From: Vicugna pacos
Taxonomy: Eukaryota > Chordata > Mammalia > Artiodactyla > Camelidae
Length of the DNA stretch: 64,000 nucleotides
Reading direction: 5' to 3'
Assembly (NCBI RefSeq): GCF_048564905.1
Contig: NC_133021.1
Location: 33,243,097 to 33,307,096 of the forward strand
Of the stretch, positions 35,236 through 47,472 are shown in pieces (the first letter of the stretch is position 1; every line of letters begins with the position of its first letter). Made by a program: the position numbers and the translations under genes. The notes beneath the pieces are model-generated. The model searched no databases, was not told the origin of the DNA, and saw only the letters and a program-made list of their open reading frames with translations.

Positions 35236-37268
35236 AAAATAGTGTTATTCTCAGATGTTCGATACACTGCTGGAAATATCATGCAAATCAACCAGTTGAA
35301 TATCAAAAAAAAAAAGAGGGACATTTATATAACAGTAGAGGGGTCAATTCTTCAGGAAGATACAACAATTCATCATGTATGTGCATTTGCTAACAGTGTC
35401 AAAATAAATGGAAAACTGATAGAACTCTAAGGAGAAATAGATAACTTCACTATTATATTAGGGGGTTTCAAGACACCTCTATCAGTAATTGATAAAGCAG
35501 GCACAAAATCAGAAAAGATACCATTGAACGGCATTAATCAACTGGATTTCAAGAACAGCAGATTACCTATCTTTTTTCAAGTACCCATGGAACATTCACA
35601 AAGATAGACCATATTCTATGGGAAAACAACCTTAACAAATAGGATAGAGATCATACAAAGGAGGCTCTTATAACAATGAGATTAAACTGGAAATTAATAT
35701 CAGACAGGTGACTGAAAACCTAGGATACTGGGGCTCAGACAACACTTCTAAATGACACATGGGTCAAAGAAGCCTGAAGAGAAATTAAAAGTATTTTAAA
35801 GCAAATAAGTAAAAATTCAGCGTTTTCAATATCAAATTGAAATTTGAATTTGAAAATAAAACATCAAAATTTGTGAGATGCAGCGAAAGCAATTCTTAGA
35901 AGACAGCATTGAATTCATGTATCAGAAAGAAGATAGATCTAAAATCCCTAATGTAATCTCACACTTTATGTGGCTAGAGAAAGGGAAGGAATACAAATCT
36001 AAAGAGCACAGAAATAAGGAATTAAAAATTAGAGCAGAAATGAATGAAATTGAAAACAGGAAAGCAGGGAAGCATTATAGAAAATCAATGACATAAAAAC
36101 CTGGTTATTTGAAAAGATCAATAAAATAGGAATCATCTAGCCAAGCTAAGCAAGAATAAAATGAGAGAAGATAAAGGTTACTAATACCAGAAATGAAAAT
36201 AGGGCCATCACTAATGAGCCTATGGACATTAAAAGGATAATAAAGGAATGTTATGAACAGCTCTGAAATTGGATAACTTAAATGAAACATTAATTCCTTG
36301 AAAGACACAATCTAATAAATTTCCCACAAAGAGATGTAGATAATCTAAATAGGGCCACATCTATTAAAGAAATTGAATTAATAATAACTTTCCAAAATGA
36401 AAGTATCAAATCTAGATGGTTTCACTGGGGACTTTCACTGAACATTTAAAGAAAAAAATGATACCATTTCTCAACAATCTCTTTCAGAAAGTAGAAGCAG
36501 AAGTAGTAATTCCTCCTCATTCTGTGAGGCCAGCATTTCCCTAACACCAAAGCAGATGAAGACATTACAGAAAAGGAAAACTACAGTATCTCTTAGAGAC
36601 ATAGAATCAAAATTCTCTACATAATACTAACAATATGAATTAAACAGCGTAAGAATTATAGACCACAGCCAATTGGGATTTATCTCAGGTGTGCAAGGAT
36701 GGCTCAGATATGAAAATCAATTAATGTGATTCATCGTATCAACAGGCTAAAGAAAAATCATACCCTATCAGCTGATGCAGACAAGGCATGTGAGAGAATT
36801 CAACACTTAATTTATCATGAAAACTCTGAGAGCTGGGAATAAAAGAGAACTGCCTTGACTTGGTAAAGGGCATCTACAAAGGGCCTGTAGCTAATATACA
36901 TAATTGTGAGAAACTAGAGGCTTCCTGCCTAAGCTCAAGGACAAAGCAAAGATGTCGCCTCTCATCACTCCTTTTCAGCATCATATTGGAAGTCAGTTGA
37001 TGCAATAAAAGGAGAAAAGAAAAGTACACCATTGGGATTGAAGAACTAAAGTTGTTCACAGGTGACATGATTGTCTGCTGAACTCTAGTGGGGAATAGCG
37101 TGGTAATTTTAAATGTCACCGATCTGGTGATAACGTTAGAACGAAAAAGCATGATTCATTAAAGAAAAAACTGATGGTAGATTTCATTGAAATTTGGAAC
37201 TCCTGCTCTGCAGTGGATACTGTTGAGTGAATAAAAAGACAAGCCACAGACTGGGAGAAAATACTTTT

Positions 37269-37287
37269 TAAAAACATCTAATAAAGG
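37269..37287 (+). repeat. Target-site duplication, left copy (vic-1 at 37.3 kb)
   Basis: TAAAAACATCTAATAAAGG here is repeated identically at 37414-37432 on the other side of the SINE. Confidence 0.9.
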
Positions 37288-37413
37288 GTTTTTTTTGGGG
37301 GGGTGGTAAATAGGTTTATTTATTTAATAATTTTTAATAGAGATACCAGGGATTGAACCCAGGATCTTGTGCATGCTAAGCATGTGCTCTACCACTTGAG
37401 CTATGCCCTCCCC
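37288..37413 (-). mobile_element. vic-1 camelid SINE nested in L1
   Basis: On the minus strand it reads GGGAGGGCATAGCTCAAGTG, GCACATGCTTAGCATGCACA and CCTGGGTTCAATCCCTGGTA, which is the alanine-tRNA-like head with A box, AGC anticodon loop and B box. The tail appears here as T-rich sequence at 37289-37350, with a G-run. Perfect 19-base duplications flank it and continuous L1 sequence resumes on both sides, so it inserted into an already resident L1. Confidence 0.9.
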
Positions 37414-37432
37414 TAAAAACATCTAATAAAGG
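37414..37432 (+). repeat. Target-site duplication, right copy (vic-1 at 37.3 kb)
   Basis: Identical to 37269-37287, 19 bases. Confidence 0.9.
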
Positions 37433-38399
37433 AATTCTACTCAAAATAGATAAAGAAGTCTTAAAAGTCAACAATAAGAAAACAAACATCCCAGTTAAAA
37501 AATGGGAAAAGATCTGTAGGGACACCACATCAAAGAAGGTATGCAGATGGTAGGTACACATCTGAAAAAAATGCTCAGCATCATACATCTTCAGAGAACT
37601 GCAATCAAAACAACAGTGAGGTGGTACTAGATAACCATTAGAACAGTCAGAATCTGAAACACTGATACTGCCAAATTCTGGTGAGGACGTGGAGCAAAAA
37701 GAGCTCTCATTTGTCGAAACCCTGAGAACTGTAAAACAGAGCGTGAATCCCAGTGCCAGCTCTGGGCTTTAGTTAGGATAGTATGACTGTTGGCTCATCC
37801 GTTGTAATGAATGTACTGTATTAATGCAAGACATTAATAACAGAAAAAGGAAAACACAGAGGAAAAGGGGAGTACATGGGAACTCTCTGTACTAACTCTT
37901 TAACTTTCTGTAAATCTGCAGTTACTCTAATGTCTGCTAATTTTTTTTAAAGTTTAATGTACAGTTATTTCATTCATCAGTAAAGCATAGTTGATAGTCT
38001 CAGAAGATTGACGTGGTTATACTTTAACTTCTCTGCTTTTTGTGGGTTTAAGTTACTGTATTGTATTGACTTCTGTGCATAGCTGAGACTGGGACTACAT
38101 GGATATTGGAATAGGACGCAGACATTCCTACAAGAATGAGTATTCCTGTAGTGTAAGTGCAGTTGGTCAGGGTTATTTGGCGTAAATAATCATTTACTAA
38201 CTGATTTTGCTGTCTGTTTGCTTAACAAAAGATCTGTATTGAATTTCTAACTGATGGTACACTTTTCAATTATTCCTTGTATTTCTATCAATATTTGCCT
38301 TAGATAATTTGAAGGCATGTTATTTAGTGCATGCAAGTATCGGATTGTTGTATTTTGCCTGTTGGTAAATTCAGGGTGTTTTTAATCATTAATTTCATA

Positions 38400-39800
38400 A
38401 CCCTCTTTAAATTTAATAACTCAAGTTTTGGCTTACAGTCCAACTTACATGGGAACAGGAGTTCAGTTGGCTTTCTTTAACTTAGTATTTACGTTGTATG
38501 TTCATTCTTTCTCTCTCAGTCTTTTCTTTGTCCTCAAGTTTTTAAGTTTACCCCTTACAAATGACACATAGATCAGTTTGTTTACCCATCTATCCATTCT
38601 GACAGTCCTTGACTTTTAATCTGAGAGCTGAGTCCCCTGGCATATGTTGTGACCATAAATACATTCAGTTCATTGCTGTCATGTTCTTTGTATTTTGTAC
38701 GTGTCCTGTTCTCTCTTCTGTTGCCTTTCTTATTTTGCTTCTTTTCCACTAATTTTCTTTCTCACTTTATTTTTATATCTTTGAAGTTATGCATTCTGTC
38801 TACATTCTTTTAGTGTTTATTCTTGAGAGTTTATTATGTGCACAAAGTTCAAAATAAATATTGTACACACCTTCCAACTGGTATGAAGTGCTCGGCATCT
38901 TTAACTTTATTCACCACAATCTTGACTCATGGTATGATTACCTTGCATTTTAGTCCTGTGTGGGTTCTTTTTTAACCTGAAAATTTAGATTCTATTATGA
39001 TTGTCAGTAGTAAATTTGTGATACTTGGGTTTAAACACTTACTGCTTCACTGCCCACCATGTCATCCTACGTCTTATTTCATCTTGCATCTGACTTTTCA
39101 TGCATGTTTACATTCTTGATGACTGACGTATATTCTGTTTTCAATTTTACTTTCAGAGAGTTCTGTTGAAAATAAGCTTTGAAGTCAATAGCTTTCACTG
39201 CTGTTGACGAGAGGGTACATTTAGCCCTCGTGCCCTCTTTTAAGTGTTCTTTGTTGTTTTGTCTCATTTTAGTCCCTCTTTGTCTGAGCATTGTTAGTAT
39301 TTTCTCTCTCTGTTTTTATGTGTTGTGGCTGGCTTTCCTTTTCTCTGTATGTTGTTTGGAATTCACTGACGTCCTGAACTTCAATGCTCACATTAGAGTT
39401 CCAGACGTTTCCTAGCCTTGTCTCTTTGAATATCGTCTCTTCTCCAGTCTGTCCTTCAGAAACTCCAGTTCGAACTTGAGACTTCTTCCTCTGTTGTCAG
39501 TTTCTCTTAACTTGTCTGTCACATTTTCAACCTTTTGTTTCTTTTCTGCCATTTAAAAATTTGTCAGATATACATTGTATTTCCTTAATTATTTCTTCAA
39601 CTAGCTCTAAACTGCTGTTACACCCATTGACTTGTTTTTCATTCACTTTATTTTCCAGGCCTCGATTTCAGTTTGGTTATTTTTTTAAATGTGTGTCCTC
39701 TTGCCCTTAATCTTCTTTTAGTACCCTCTCTAGCTGGCTTTCTGATGTGCCTTGTGGTTTTCTGTCTGTCATCTTTGCTTTCTTACAAGTGTGTGTGTGA
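38400..39800 (-). mobile_element. Probable old L1/HAL1, antisense
   Basis: The stretch is T-rich on the + strand with the texture of antisense LINE sequence: CATCTATCCATTCTGACAGT, TTTTGCTTCTTTTCCACTAA, CATTTTCAACCTTTTGTTTC, ATTATTTCTTCAACTAGCTC and TCGATTTCAGTTTGGTTATT. The phrase order resembles antisense L1ME/HAL1 ORF1-side sequence, but divergence is too high for a firm assignment or precise ends. Confidence 0.4.
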
Positions 39801-40266
39801 GGATGTTCTGCAGAGGAGGTTGAGGTGCCATTCCTCCAAAAGGATTTGCATTTTCTTCTGTGTGTCCCGTAAACTTGGGACCACAATAAATTTCTTTAAA
39901 GGTGTTTTATTCTCCCAACAGGTGGGATAAATCCAGCCCTTAATCGCATGTGTCGATTGGCTTTTCTTAAGAATTCTAAGAGAAGATTGCATTTTTCCTG
40001 CAGCCTGGGCCAGGACCCTTTCCTGTTTCCATCTATGTGGCAAGTTTGACTCCAGTGCACCGTTCTGCTGGGTGTGGACTTCTGGGGTGCTCTTGGACTC
40101 TGTGCTTTGGCCATGCCCCTTCCTAATCTTCAGTTTTTAAATAAAAACTCATCTCACCAGGTTTTATCACATATCTAAGAGTGAAATCCAGATTCAATGT
40201 TTTGCTTTCTCTTGGATTCACATTCTTTTTCAGAATGCCTCGCTTTCTTGACAGCTGAGGAATGCA

Positions 40267-40325
40267 GTGTGTGTGTGCACGTGTGCATGCATGTGTGCAT
40301 GTGTGTGCACGTGTGTGTGTGTGTG
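40267..40325 (+). repeat. Alternating purine-pyrimidine (TG/CA/CG) tract
   Basis: These are 59 bases of uninterrupted purine-pyrimidine alternation made of GT, GC, AC, AT and CG steps (for example GTGTGCATGCATGTGTGCAT). Such tracts can adopt Z-DNA under negative supercoiling and are usually length-polymorphic. Confidence 0.95.
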
Positions 40326-42860
40326 AGGGGGCGTGCGTTAAATTTCCTTCCAGCATTTTTAGTTGTTCTGAGTGGAATGGTGGTTGTCCAGGAAACCCGA
40401 GAGCTGCCCTTAATCCTCTCCTTTTTTGAGGCAGGGGGAACTTCTCTCTTTCCCGGAGCTTCCCATTCAAGCTGGCCCATCTTTCTTGACAGGGATCCAT
40501 GCCTCACACATTATGTCCTTTTTCCCTCCATCACAATGAACTTTCCTAGATTTTCCAGATAAGGGAACACATTAAAATTAAAATACACAAGGAAATCGTG
40601 GGTAAAGCTACCATTGTCATTGTCACTGTCTAGTGTGGCCTGGATTAAGATCCCTGGGCTCCGTCGTGTGCTTGTCAGGGCCCGTACGTCTCCACGGAGC
40701 TCTCCCCCACTTTGTCGCCCGTAAGACCTGAGAGTCGGATCCTGAGAGACGGCGTGCAACCACTCCATTACACACAGTCCATCGCACAAATATCAGCTAT
40801 TGTATTTTTTTCAGCTCAAGATCTCAGAGGCCCTAAAATGATATGCACCAAAGCCATCAATATAGGGGCAATTTTAAGGAGTTATGTAAATTTGTGAGGA
40901 AAGATTGGGTTTTTTTAGATCACTGAGCTTTTAGTTGCTCTGAGTCCGTCTTTAGAATCTAAATGCCTTATTCCGCCTGCTTGTAGAGAACACGCACCTG
41001 TTCTCGTGGATGTTTATAAATGGCAGCAACGGAAGGCCCCTCTGGAGTGCTGCTTCCCCATCATCGGCACTGAGATGGAATCATAGACCGTAGGTAATTT
41101 CATTCCCTGTATTTTTATATTAGCGGGACAGCTGCTCAGCATAACTTTTCCTGTTGCTTTTCAATTTATGGTGCATATGATAAAATGAATCTGGAAGGAA
41201 AGGCCAAGCAGCTAGTGGATGAACTTTATGAAATTTAATTTGACCATGTTGGGGGATGATTTTTCATTGGAACATTTTAAGTGTCAGGGACATTGCCTTC
41301 AAGGCAGGTGTCGGTTTCCCAACCTGGTTTAAGATACAGTTTTTTAAATAAGCTGTAAAAAAAAATAATTATCTGAAAATCTAGTTTAAAAATCCTCTTT
41401 ATTTTTCTCATAGGTAACGTGTTTGGGAAAAGGGTAAATTCTGCTTTTATAAATCCACTGCTTATGTTGCCCACTTTGATGCTGAGGTTTAATTTTTCAA
41501 AAAAAAAAAATTCTACTGTTAAAGGGATAGAATATTCAAATGTACCAACACTAATATTTTACAGAAAAACTTAATCTTTTACTACTATGTCTCATGCTAA
41601 AATATAAGAAAGTCTACAGAATACTGAAGCTAAAGAAACGGAGTCATTTGTTCAGGTGTGTAAATGAAATTTCACCTAACAATGGGGTTGACTTTATTCG
41701 TTTCATATTTTGGCTTGATGAGTCTTAAGTACAAACATGCGACTCCCATTTCTTGTGTGCGTAAATAGCCTTCTGAACATGGGAAAGAGGAAGTTGTTAA
41801 GAACAGGGTAGACCGCTAATTCTTTCTCTTGAAGCATTTTCAGAAAACAGGGTTTACATTATTCATAGTGCTTAAAATGCCAAGGAACAGCCAAACTTCG
41901 ATCTCAGCTGGCCTCCAACACCAGGTTTTTAGCCACATCTTTTTATTTTTTTTCATTTTGATAGGACGATACGCATTTTGAAATTCAGAAAGCTTCATTC
42001 CCTGAATTTTACCTGCAGGCAGATCTCCGAACACTGATGATGTAAGTGTGCCGAGAAATTACATTCACTTCAGGGTTCTGTGACTTACCTTCCTTTCCCA
42101 AAGCATTGCATCTTTAATTACTATTTGTTCAGAACACTTTGAACGTTTTAGTAGTAGAGCAAGAAGGCCAGTCGATGGGGAAAACATCTCAATCTGCATA
42201 TCCTGTTTCCAGGAGACAGAAGATCATCGCTCAGATTTAAAGTGAGAAAGCTCCCTTTAAGCAGGAGCTGGCAGCAGCATCTGTGCACAGGCGAGCCTGG
42301 GCCGACACCAGCCCTTTTCCACAGTTGAGAGTGTGCATTTTTCATCTCGCAGTCTCCTGCAGCCCAGCACAGTGAGAAGGACTACTTTGTAATCATTTTG
42401 ATTTATCTGTAAGCAGGATGTTTGCAAAATCCCTTAAGAACTCACCCTCATAGATTTGCAGCTCAATTAAGCGGATTCAATTAGTCTAGATTGGCTGGCT
42501 AAAGAGCATAGGAGACTCAAATCCCAAAAGACACCAGGATCTCATGCCATTTATTATTTTTAAAAGGCTCATTTCTTTCCACTCACACATTTTCTTCAAA
42601 ACATTCGGAAAGGAAACTACATATCTGAGGAACACTGTAACTACAGTTGAATTTTGCAGCCCCCAATTTTCTCCATGTTCTGTCTTTCAGGAACATGGGT
42701 GCAGAGTCAGCACACACACTAATATCCTCATTATTTGATGCCTAAAAGATTGAAAGCTCTTTTAACTCACGTCTAGCCAGCTGACAAAGTGAGAGAAACC
42801 GAAGTGCCTGTAACCCACTGTGGTTACCACTGTCCCAAAGATTTGCAGCGTATGTCAAAA
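40326..42860. other. Unique sequence
   Basis: No exon or clear repeat was recognised. Several short A or T homopolymers are present (for example 41501-41511). GC content is ordinary. Confidence 0.4.
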
Positions 42861-42864
42861 TAAT

Positions 42865-43095
42865 GCGAACCAGTGAGTCCTTGAGCATGTGTTCAGTCCC
42901 AGGCACAGTGGTAACGTCTATGTGCACTGTTGACTGATGTTCACACCATCCTGAAGGCAAGAGGAGGAGGAGGAGAACTTGCCCAAGAGTGGACGCCATT
43001 ATGGACAACGTTAAACAGTTTCCCCAAGGTCCCGTGGCCAGGAGGAAGCCAGGTGGCCCTGTGACAGCAAAGCCATGGCGCCCACCACTCCTACC
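42865..43095 (-). mobile_element. MIR SINE, antisense
   Basis: GAGCATGTGTTCAGTCCCAG and GTTCACACCATCCTGAAGGC, followed by AACAGTTTCCCCAAGGTCCC and GCCAGGTGGCCCTGTGACAG, follow the antisense MIR core (cctatgaggtagg, gaaactgaggcacagag, aaggtcacacagc). It is old and diverged. Confidence 0.5.
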
Positions 43096-43320
43096 ATAGC
43101 CTAGGGCCTGAGGAAGAGACCAAAGGGTTTCCCTTCACCTGCTGGAAACACAGCGAGACATGCTTCCCCATCGCCCTGCAGTCAGAGGTGGTCACGTGCG
43201 TGAGTTCCTGCCTGTGGAATGTTATCACTTAGTGGTCTGGCCACCAGACCTCTCACCAAGTCCTCACTCTTATTGGAAGCCCGAATGAAGGGCCGGGGGT
43301 CACAGAGAGAGCACCGCCAC

Positions 43321-43334
43321 CCAGCAGAGGGCCT
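43321..43334 (+). promoter_or_regulatory. CTCF-like motif, 12 of 14
   Basis: CCAGCAGAGGGCCT matches the first twelve positions of CCASYAGRKGGCRS including the whole CCASYAGRKGGC core block. The two terminal positions differ. It has the same orientation as the other candidates. Confidence 0.3.
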
Positions 43335-43339
43335 GGGCC

Positions 43340-44050
43340 TCCGGCACAGCACGCAGGACGCTGTCCTGGAGATGCCAGCTGCCTGCTGGGCCCTGGGCCT
43401 CGCCTGTCAGAGCAGGCAGCTCACCTGGCCCACACAGACCTGCGGGCTGCAGTGCCACCGCCTCCAGCCATATTTCCGACCCACTAGACCCGACCGAATG
43501 TGTGAGCCGCTCGCAGAAAACAGTGCCTCCGTCCCTGAACACTGGATGCTGAGAATCTCCCCCCAGGAGGCACGTTAAGGAAAGGCCCGAGGGCTCCCGC
43601 CTTCAGCAAATCACGCCACACAGGCGGTTCCCTCTTCCCGTGCTGGGTGGGTCACTCCTGTGTGCATTCCGTCCCAGTTTCTGTCAGCATTTAAAAGAAA
43701 AATAATAATAGTAAAGTGACCAGCCTGTTTGATCCTTAAAAATGTATGATGCATGGATGCAAGCAGAAAGCACCAATACTTATTATTAAATGTAAAACCG
43801 TTAAGAATAAACTCCCTACCTATCCAATGCAGACAAATATTTCTAATCTCTGCGGAAAAGCTGAAGAAACAGACATCTCCAAAGAGTGTGCCAGTGAGAC
43901 CTTCACCTCATCACAGGTTTCGGCAGCCACAGGCCTCGAGCTGAGTTCCCAGGCCAATAAGCTGTTGTGCCCACAGCAGGACGCCGTCTCCTCGCTGCTG
44001 TCATGGTCATTAATACAGTTACAGCTGAGAAGTCTATTAGCTGCGTGCTT
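43340..44050. other. Unique non-coding sequence
   Basis: A GC-rich stretch at about 43320-43480 is followed by AT-rich DNA. The open frame at 43219-43578 has no recognisable domain. Confidence 0.35.
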
Positions 44051-44054
44051 GACT

Positions 44055-44230
44055 GAGGATGGAGTTTATCTTCACAGCATCCCCGGAAGGCAGACAGGTG
44101 ACGACTTCTATTAACACCATTCTAGTGATGATGGAACCAGGAAAGAGAAGCGCAAAGGCGTTTCCCAGCGTCATGCGGCAAATCGGAAGCAGATGTAAGT
44201 TTGCAGCTCCAGGTATTTCGAGTGTCAGCT
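44055..44230 (-). mobile_element. MIR SINE, antisense
   Basis: TCTTCACAGCATCCCCGGAA, CCATTCTAGTGATGATGGAA and GGCGTTTCCCAGCGTCATGC, then CGGCAAATCGGAAGCAGATG, keep the order and spacing of the antisense MIR core, with heavy substitution. Confidence 0.5.
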
Positions 44231-44234
44231 TGCG

Positions 44235-45015
44235 CTTAGACAATGATTCTCACCCACTGTACACATTTTGGGACAGAATCTCTGTGGTTGAAAAGATTCT
44301 CTCCATGGTCAAAAAAGAAAAAATCTTAACGGCCTTGGCGGTAGATTTTAAAGACTTCATGGCTTATTTGTTTGCGTAGGCATGTCCTGATGGAGCTGTT
44401 CCTGTGAAGGAGGAGAAAAGGTAGCTTGAAATAGGGTTCCTACTAAGGACATTTCAAAATTGATCCATTAAGGATGTGGAAATGCTCCCCGACTTTCACA
44501 GCAGATCATTATGAGTTAATTTCTGTTCTTTCAGCATCAGAGACTTAGCAGAGGAAGCTGGAATTGTTCAAGGCAGGGAATCACTGCCCAAGCTGCACCT
44601 GACCCTCTCTGTGCCCCGGCCCCGGGCTCTGCCTCAGCGCCTTGCTGTGCACACCACGGACAGGTCGCCCTCTTTGTCAGTGGCCCATTCCCAAACTGTC
44701 TTTCCTGATGCGTGCGCCTGCCACATACATCCTAAATCTACATGGGCCACCCTATTCCGTATCCCACGAGCTCCCTGAAACGCCCCTTATCTTCACCCAT
44801 CCGATTACGTTTATTCCATCCACCGGGGAAAACTTCACCTTCATGTTAACCTGGGTGTCAGAGTCCCTTTTCATCCTCACAATACTTGCTTCGAAGTACT
44901 TCAGCTTCTTGTAAATTCCAAAATTACCTTTGTGGAGGTCATTCAGTAAGATTCATCGATGGCTTATGAAGCCTTGGAACATAAAAACTGTCGTGTTCAG
45001 GGTTTTTTTGTTTGC
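44235..45015. other. Unassigned sequence
   Basis: No gene was seen. About 44590-44900 is C-rich and could be a further decayed L2 segment belonging to the 3' end that follows, but I could not align it. Confidence 0.3.
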
Positions 45016-45039
45016 TTGTTTGTTTTTTGCTTTTTTGTT

Positions 45040-45120
45040 CATTTTTATTTTCCATAAGAACAAGCACTGTGTCCTGTATGTAGCAGATGCTCAATAAGCA
45101 CTTCTCTCATTCAGCCAGTT
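45040..45120 (+). mobile_element. L2 3' end, sense
   Basis: CATAAGAACAAGCACTGTGT and TGTAGCAGATGCTCAATAAG followed by CATTCAGCC reproduce the L2 terminus (gggcagggac...gtaggcgctcaataaatatt...gaatgaat). Confidence 0.55.
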
Positions 45121-45124
45121 TTTA

Positions 45125-45960
45125 ATGGGGCTTCTTTGTATGTTTCTTACGGAGAAGTGGTAGAGCTGGGTTTAGAATGAGACCTGAACTCCTTATGAGA
45201 CACAGGAGGGTAGCAAAGGCTAGAAAAGGCGGCATGTACTTGGTTGCACGTGTCCCTGTGGACTAAGCTAAGCCATCCTATGCCGTGTTCTCTAGCTGAC
45301 GATTTAAAATTACATCCGCTAACCAGTAATGCCTGGGGTTTTCCTGAAGAGTCCCTTTTAGAAATGTTGAAAGATACATTCCTGTTTCTAGAGGCATAGT
45401 TGCACTAAAAAATAGAGCAAAAATTTAAGAAAGGATTGCTAAGCTGAGCTCTCCTAGGAAAAAAAATATAACCAGAGCCATTAGGATTGGAAGAGAAGGA
45501 TCGCTGTCAGTTACTGGGGCTGGAAGAGCTCTCAGTCCAAAAGGCGTATTAAAACGTGCAGGTGATTTCAGGGGTTTGTCCCGCCGCACCGGAGGGTTGC
45601 CAGGCCTTTACGCTTTCCGGACGTTCTGCACTTTGAAATTTACATAAAATGACTCAAGTCGCCATCCCATTGTTTGACGGAAAATTCAATATCCTCGCGT
45701 GTTGGCGCGGATTCTTCGGAAAGTCGAGGGGGGCGGGATGCGCTTGCTCTGACGGATGACGTGGCGCAGCCTGCGTGTTCGTAAGGCCCCTTATCCAGGC
45801 TGTTTTCAGAGATTGGAAGTTCCGTGTAAGCCATCCACACTCAAAGATGTGAAAACTCATCAGGAAAAGGAGGTTGCGGAAAAAAGGCTTGCTGTTGTTG
45901 GCGTTACATTCGAAGACCCCGACTATAGTTACCATAACCCCCCAAAATCAGCATGGGGAA
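45125..45960. other. Unique sequence with promoter-like motifs
   Basis: A consensus AP-1 element TGACTCA is at 45650-45656 and a CRE-like TGACGTGG is at about 45757. Both lie just upstream of a GC-rich patch. Single short motifs occur by chance, so this is only descriptive. No exon is recognised. Confidence 0.3.
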
Positions 45961-45964
45961 GGCC

Positions 45965-46500
45965 TCTCGGTGGGATTAGCGGAGCTGAAGCAGCCAGTCC
46001 TCACGGTGCCGGGGCCGCAGGCCTGCACTTCAGAGCGGGCCCGTTGTCGCCATCGTGCCGCCGAGAGATCTGCGCCTGTTGTTTCTCAGTGTAAAATCCA
46101 GATTCCCGGGAGGAACGTGAGAGCCCAGGTCAGAGCAAGGGCCCTGTGACCGGGTCCACTTCCGTTTACCACAAGGCCCGGTGGGAACCGGGCGGGCTGC
46201 TCGGATCCCCCTGTGCCGCTGGGGTCTGTGTTTGCGCACGGGCCCTGCTGCGCCCGCAGCGGCACCGGGGCAGGCGCTGACCAGAGGTGCTTTCGTGTCC
46301 TCCTCGTCTGGCAGGGGGTGACGCGGCCCCGAGAGCAGACAGGGGATCCTGGCGCAGGTTTCCAGTGGAAGCTGCCGAGGCCCAGAGGGCTCGGTGGAGC
46401 CGCAGCCCCGGCCCCTGGCTCCAGGGCCCGTGTCTGGCCCCCCTGCCCGTGCTCTGGGGTCGGTCTCTGCGAGGAGCCGCTGTGAGCACCTTTCCCCCAG
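45965..46500. promoter_or_regulatory. GC-rich, moderately CpG-dense patch
   Basis: From about 45985 to 46480 the sequence is GC-rich with frequent CpGs, though less dense than at 20.8 kb or 34 kb. Overlapping open frames on both strands are composition effects. No gene is recognised. Confidence 0.4.
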
Positions 46501-46949
46501 GCGCTGGGAACGGGGTCAAACTGGTGACGTGGGTCAGAGATGCTTGTGGGCCCTAAGCCTGGTTTGCCTGCAGGGGCTCTTCCCTAAACTTCTCATTTTG
46601 GGAGCCAAGAGCTCTCCTGTTCTTGCCTAACACCGAAGCTTCCTTGGGAGCCACCTTCCAGCTTTTTTGTAACTGCTCTGGCACCTTATAGGGCGCAGGG
46701 TAACGAATGCGTAATTTGCACTGAATGAGGAAGGATGGACTTGAGAGCACTGGGTGACGATGTTTTTAAAGCTGGTCAGAGCAGGGAGAGTATTTGCTCA
46801 GCTAACAGTCAGTGAATGATGCCCAGGGCCACAGACTAGTCTGTGCGTTGGTGGAGCACAGCTGGTTAAAATACATTTGCTGACATCAAAGACACACCCT
46901 CGTGGGGGAAACGGTAGTAATTCTGACTTTCCGTACACGTAGGATAGCC

Positions 46950-47110
46950 CTCGTCTCCAGGCTGCTGTAACACAATGGACTAAGGCACGTTGATGAAAGT
47001 CTGGCCCTGGGACAAGGGCTGATGGTCACACACTGGTGTCTCACTCACACCCAAGAGAAGACAGAGGATGACGGCCAGGGTGTCGTCTTCAAATACGGGG
47101 GCCTTTTGGG
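46950..47110 (-). mobile_element. Possible MaLR-like LTR fragment, antisense (fossil)
   Basis: CCAGGCTGCTGTAACACAAT and the later CTTCAAATACGGGGGCCTTT loosely follow the antisense ends of MLT1/MST-like LTRs (ggctgctataacaaaatacc...). The central part does not align, so the call is weak. Confidence 0.3.
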
Positions 47111-47472
47111 GAGGACAGCGAGACTCACATCTGCCAGGTGTCATGTCAGGGTCTGACCCGTGTCAGCCCTGAACGGAGCATGTGGTGACAGTTTCATACA
47201 TGATGACAGACTGTGCGCTTCAAAGCTATAACCTGAGATTAGGAAAATACAGCAGAACATACTGGCCTAACAGAATATGTGCCCAGAGAACAAATACATG
47301 TTCTCTTTTAAAAGACAGCCCTGGGGTAAGTCACTGGGTGAGTTTAGCAGCAGACTGGACAGAAGAAGAATCAATGCACTTAGATATGGATCAATTTTTA
47401 TTGCTCCCTTGAGGAAAAGTGAAAAAAATTAAATATTTATAGTAGGTAATTGCAGAATTACCTGAGAAATAG

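Larger units (their letters stand above)
35240..37960 (+). mobile_element. L1 LINE, ORF2 to 3' UTR, sense, broken
   Basis: This is the longest L1 in the window. The endonuclease region is visible at about 35335-35700 (GGGGTCAATTCTTCAGGAAG, CCATGGAACATTCACAAAGA, ATAGACCATATTCTATGGG). A linker encoding KIRAEMNEIENRK follows near 36025. Reverse-transcriptase blocks lie at about 36540-37110 (GACATTACAGAAAAGGAAAA, CCAATTGGGATTTATCTCAG, GGTGACATGATTGTCTGCTG). ORF2 C-terminal sequence runs on both sides of a SINE insertion (37288-37413), and a 3' UTR with GGGAACTCTCTGTACTAACT ends near 37955. Stops and frame changes are frequent, so it cannot code. Divergence suggests an L1M-age element older than the SINE. 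ORF1 and the 5' UTR are absent (5' truncation). Confidence 0.9.
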
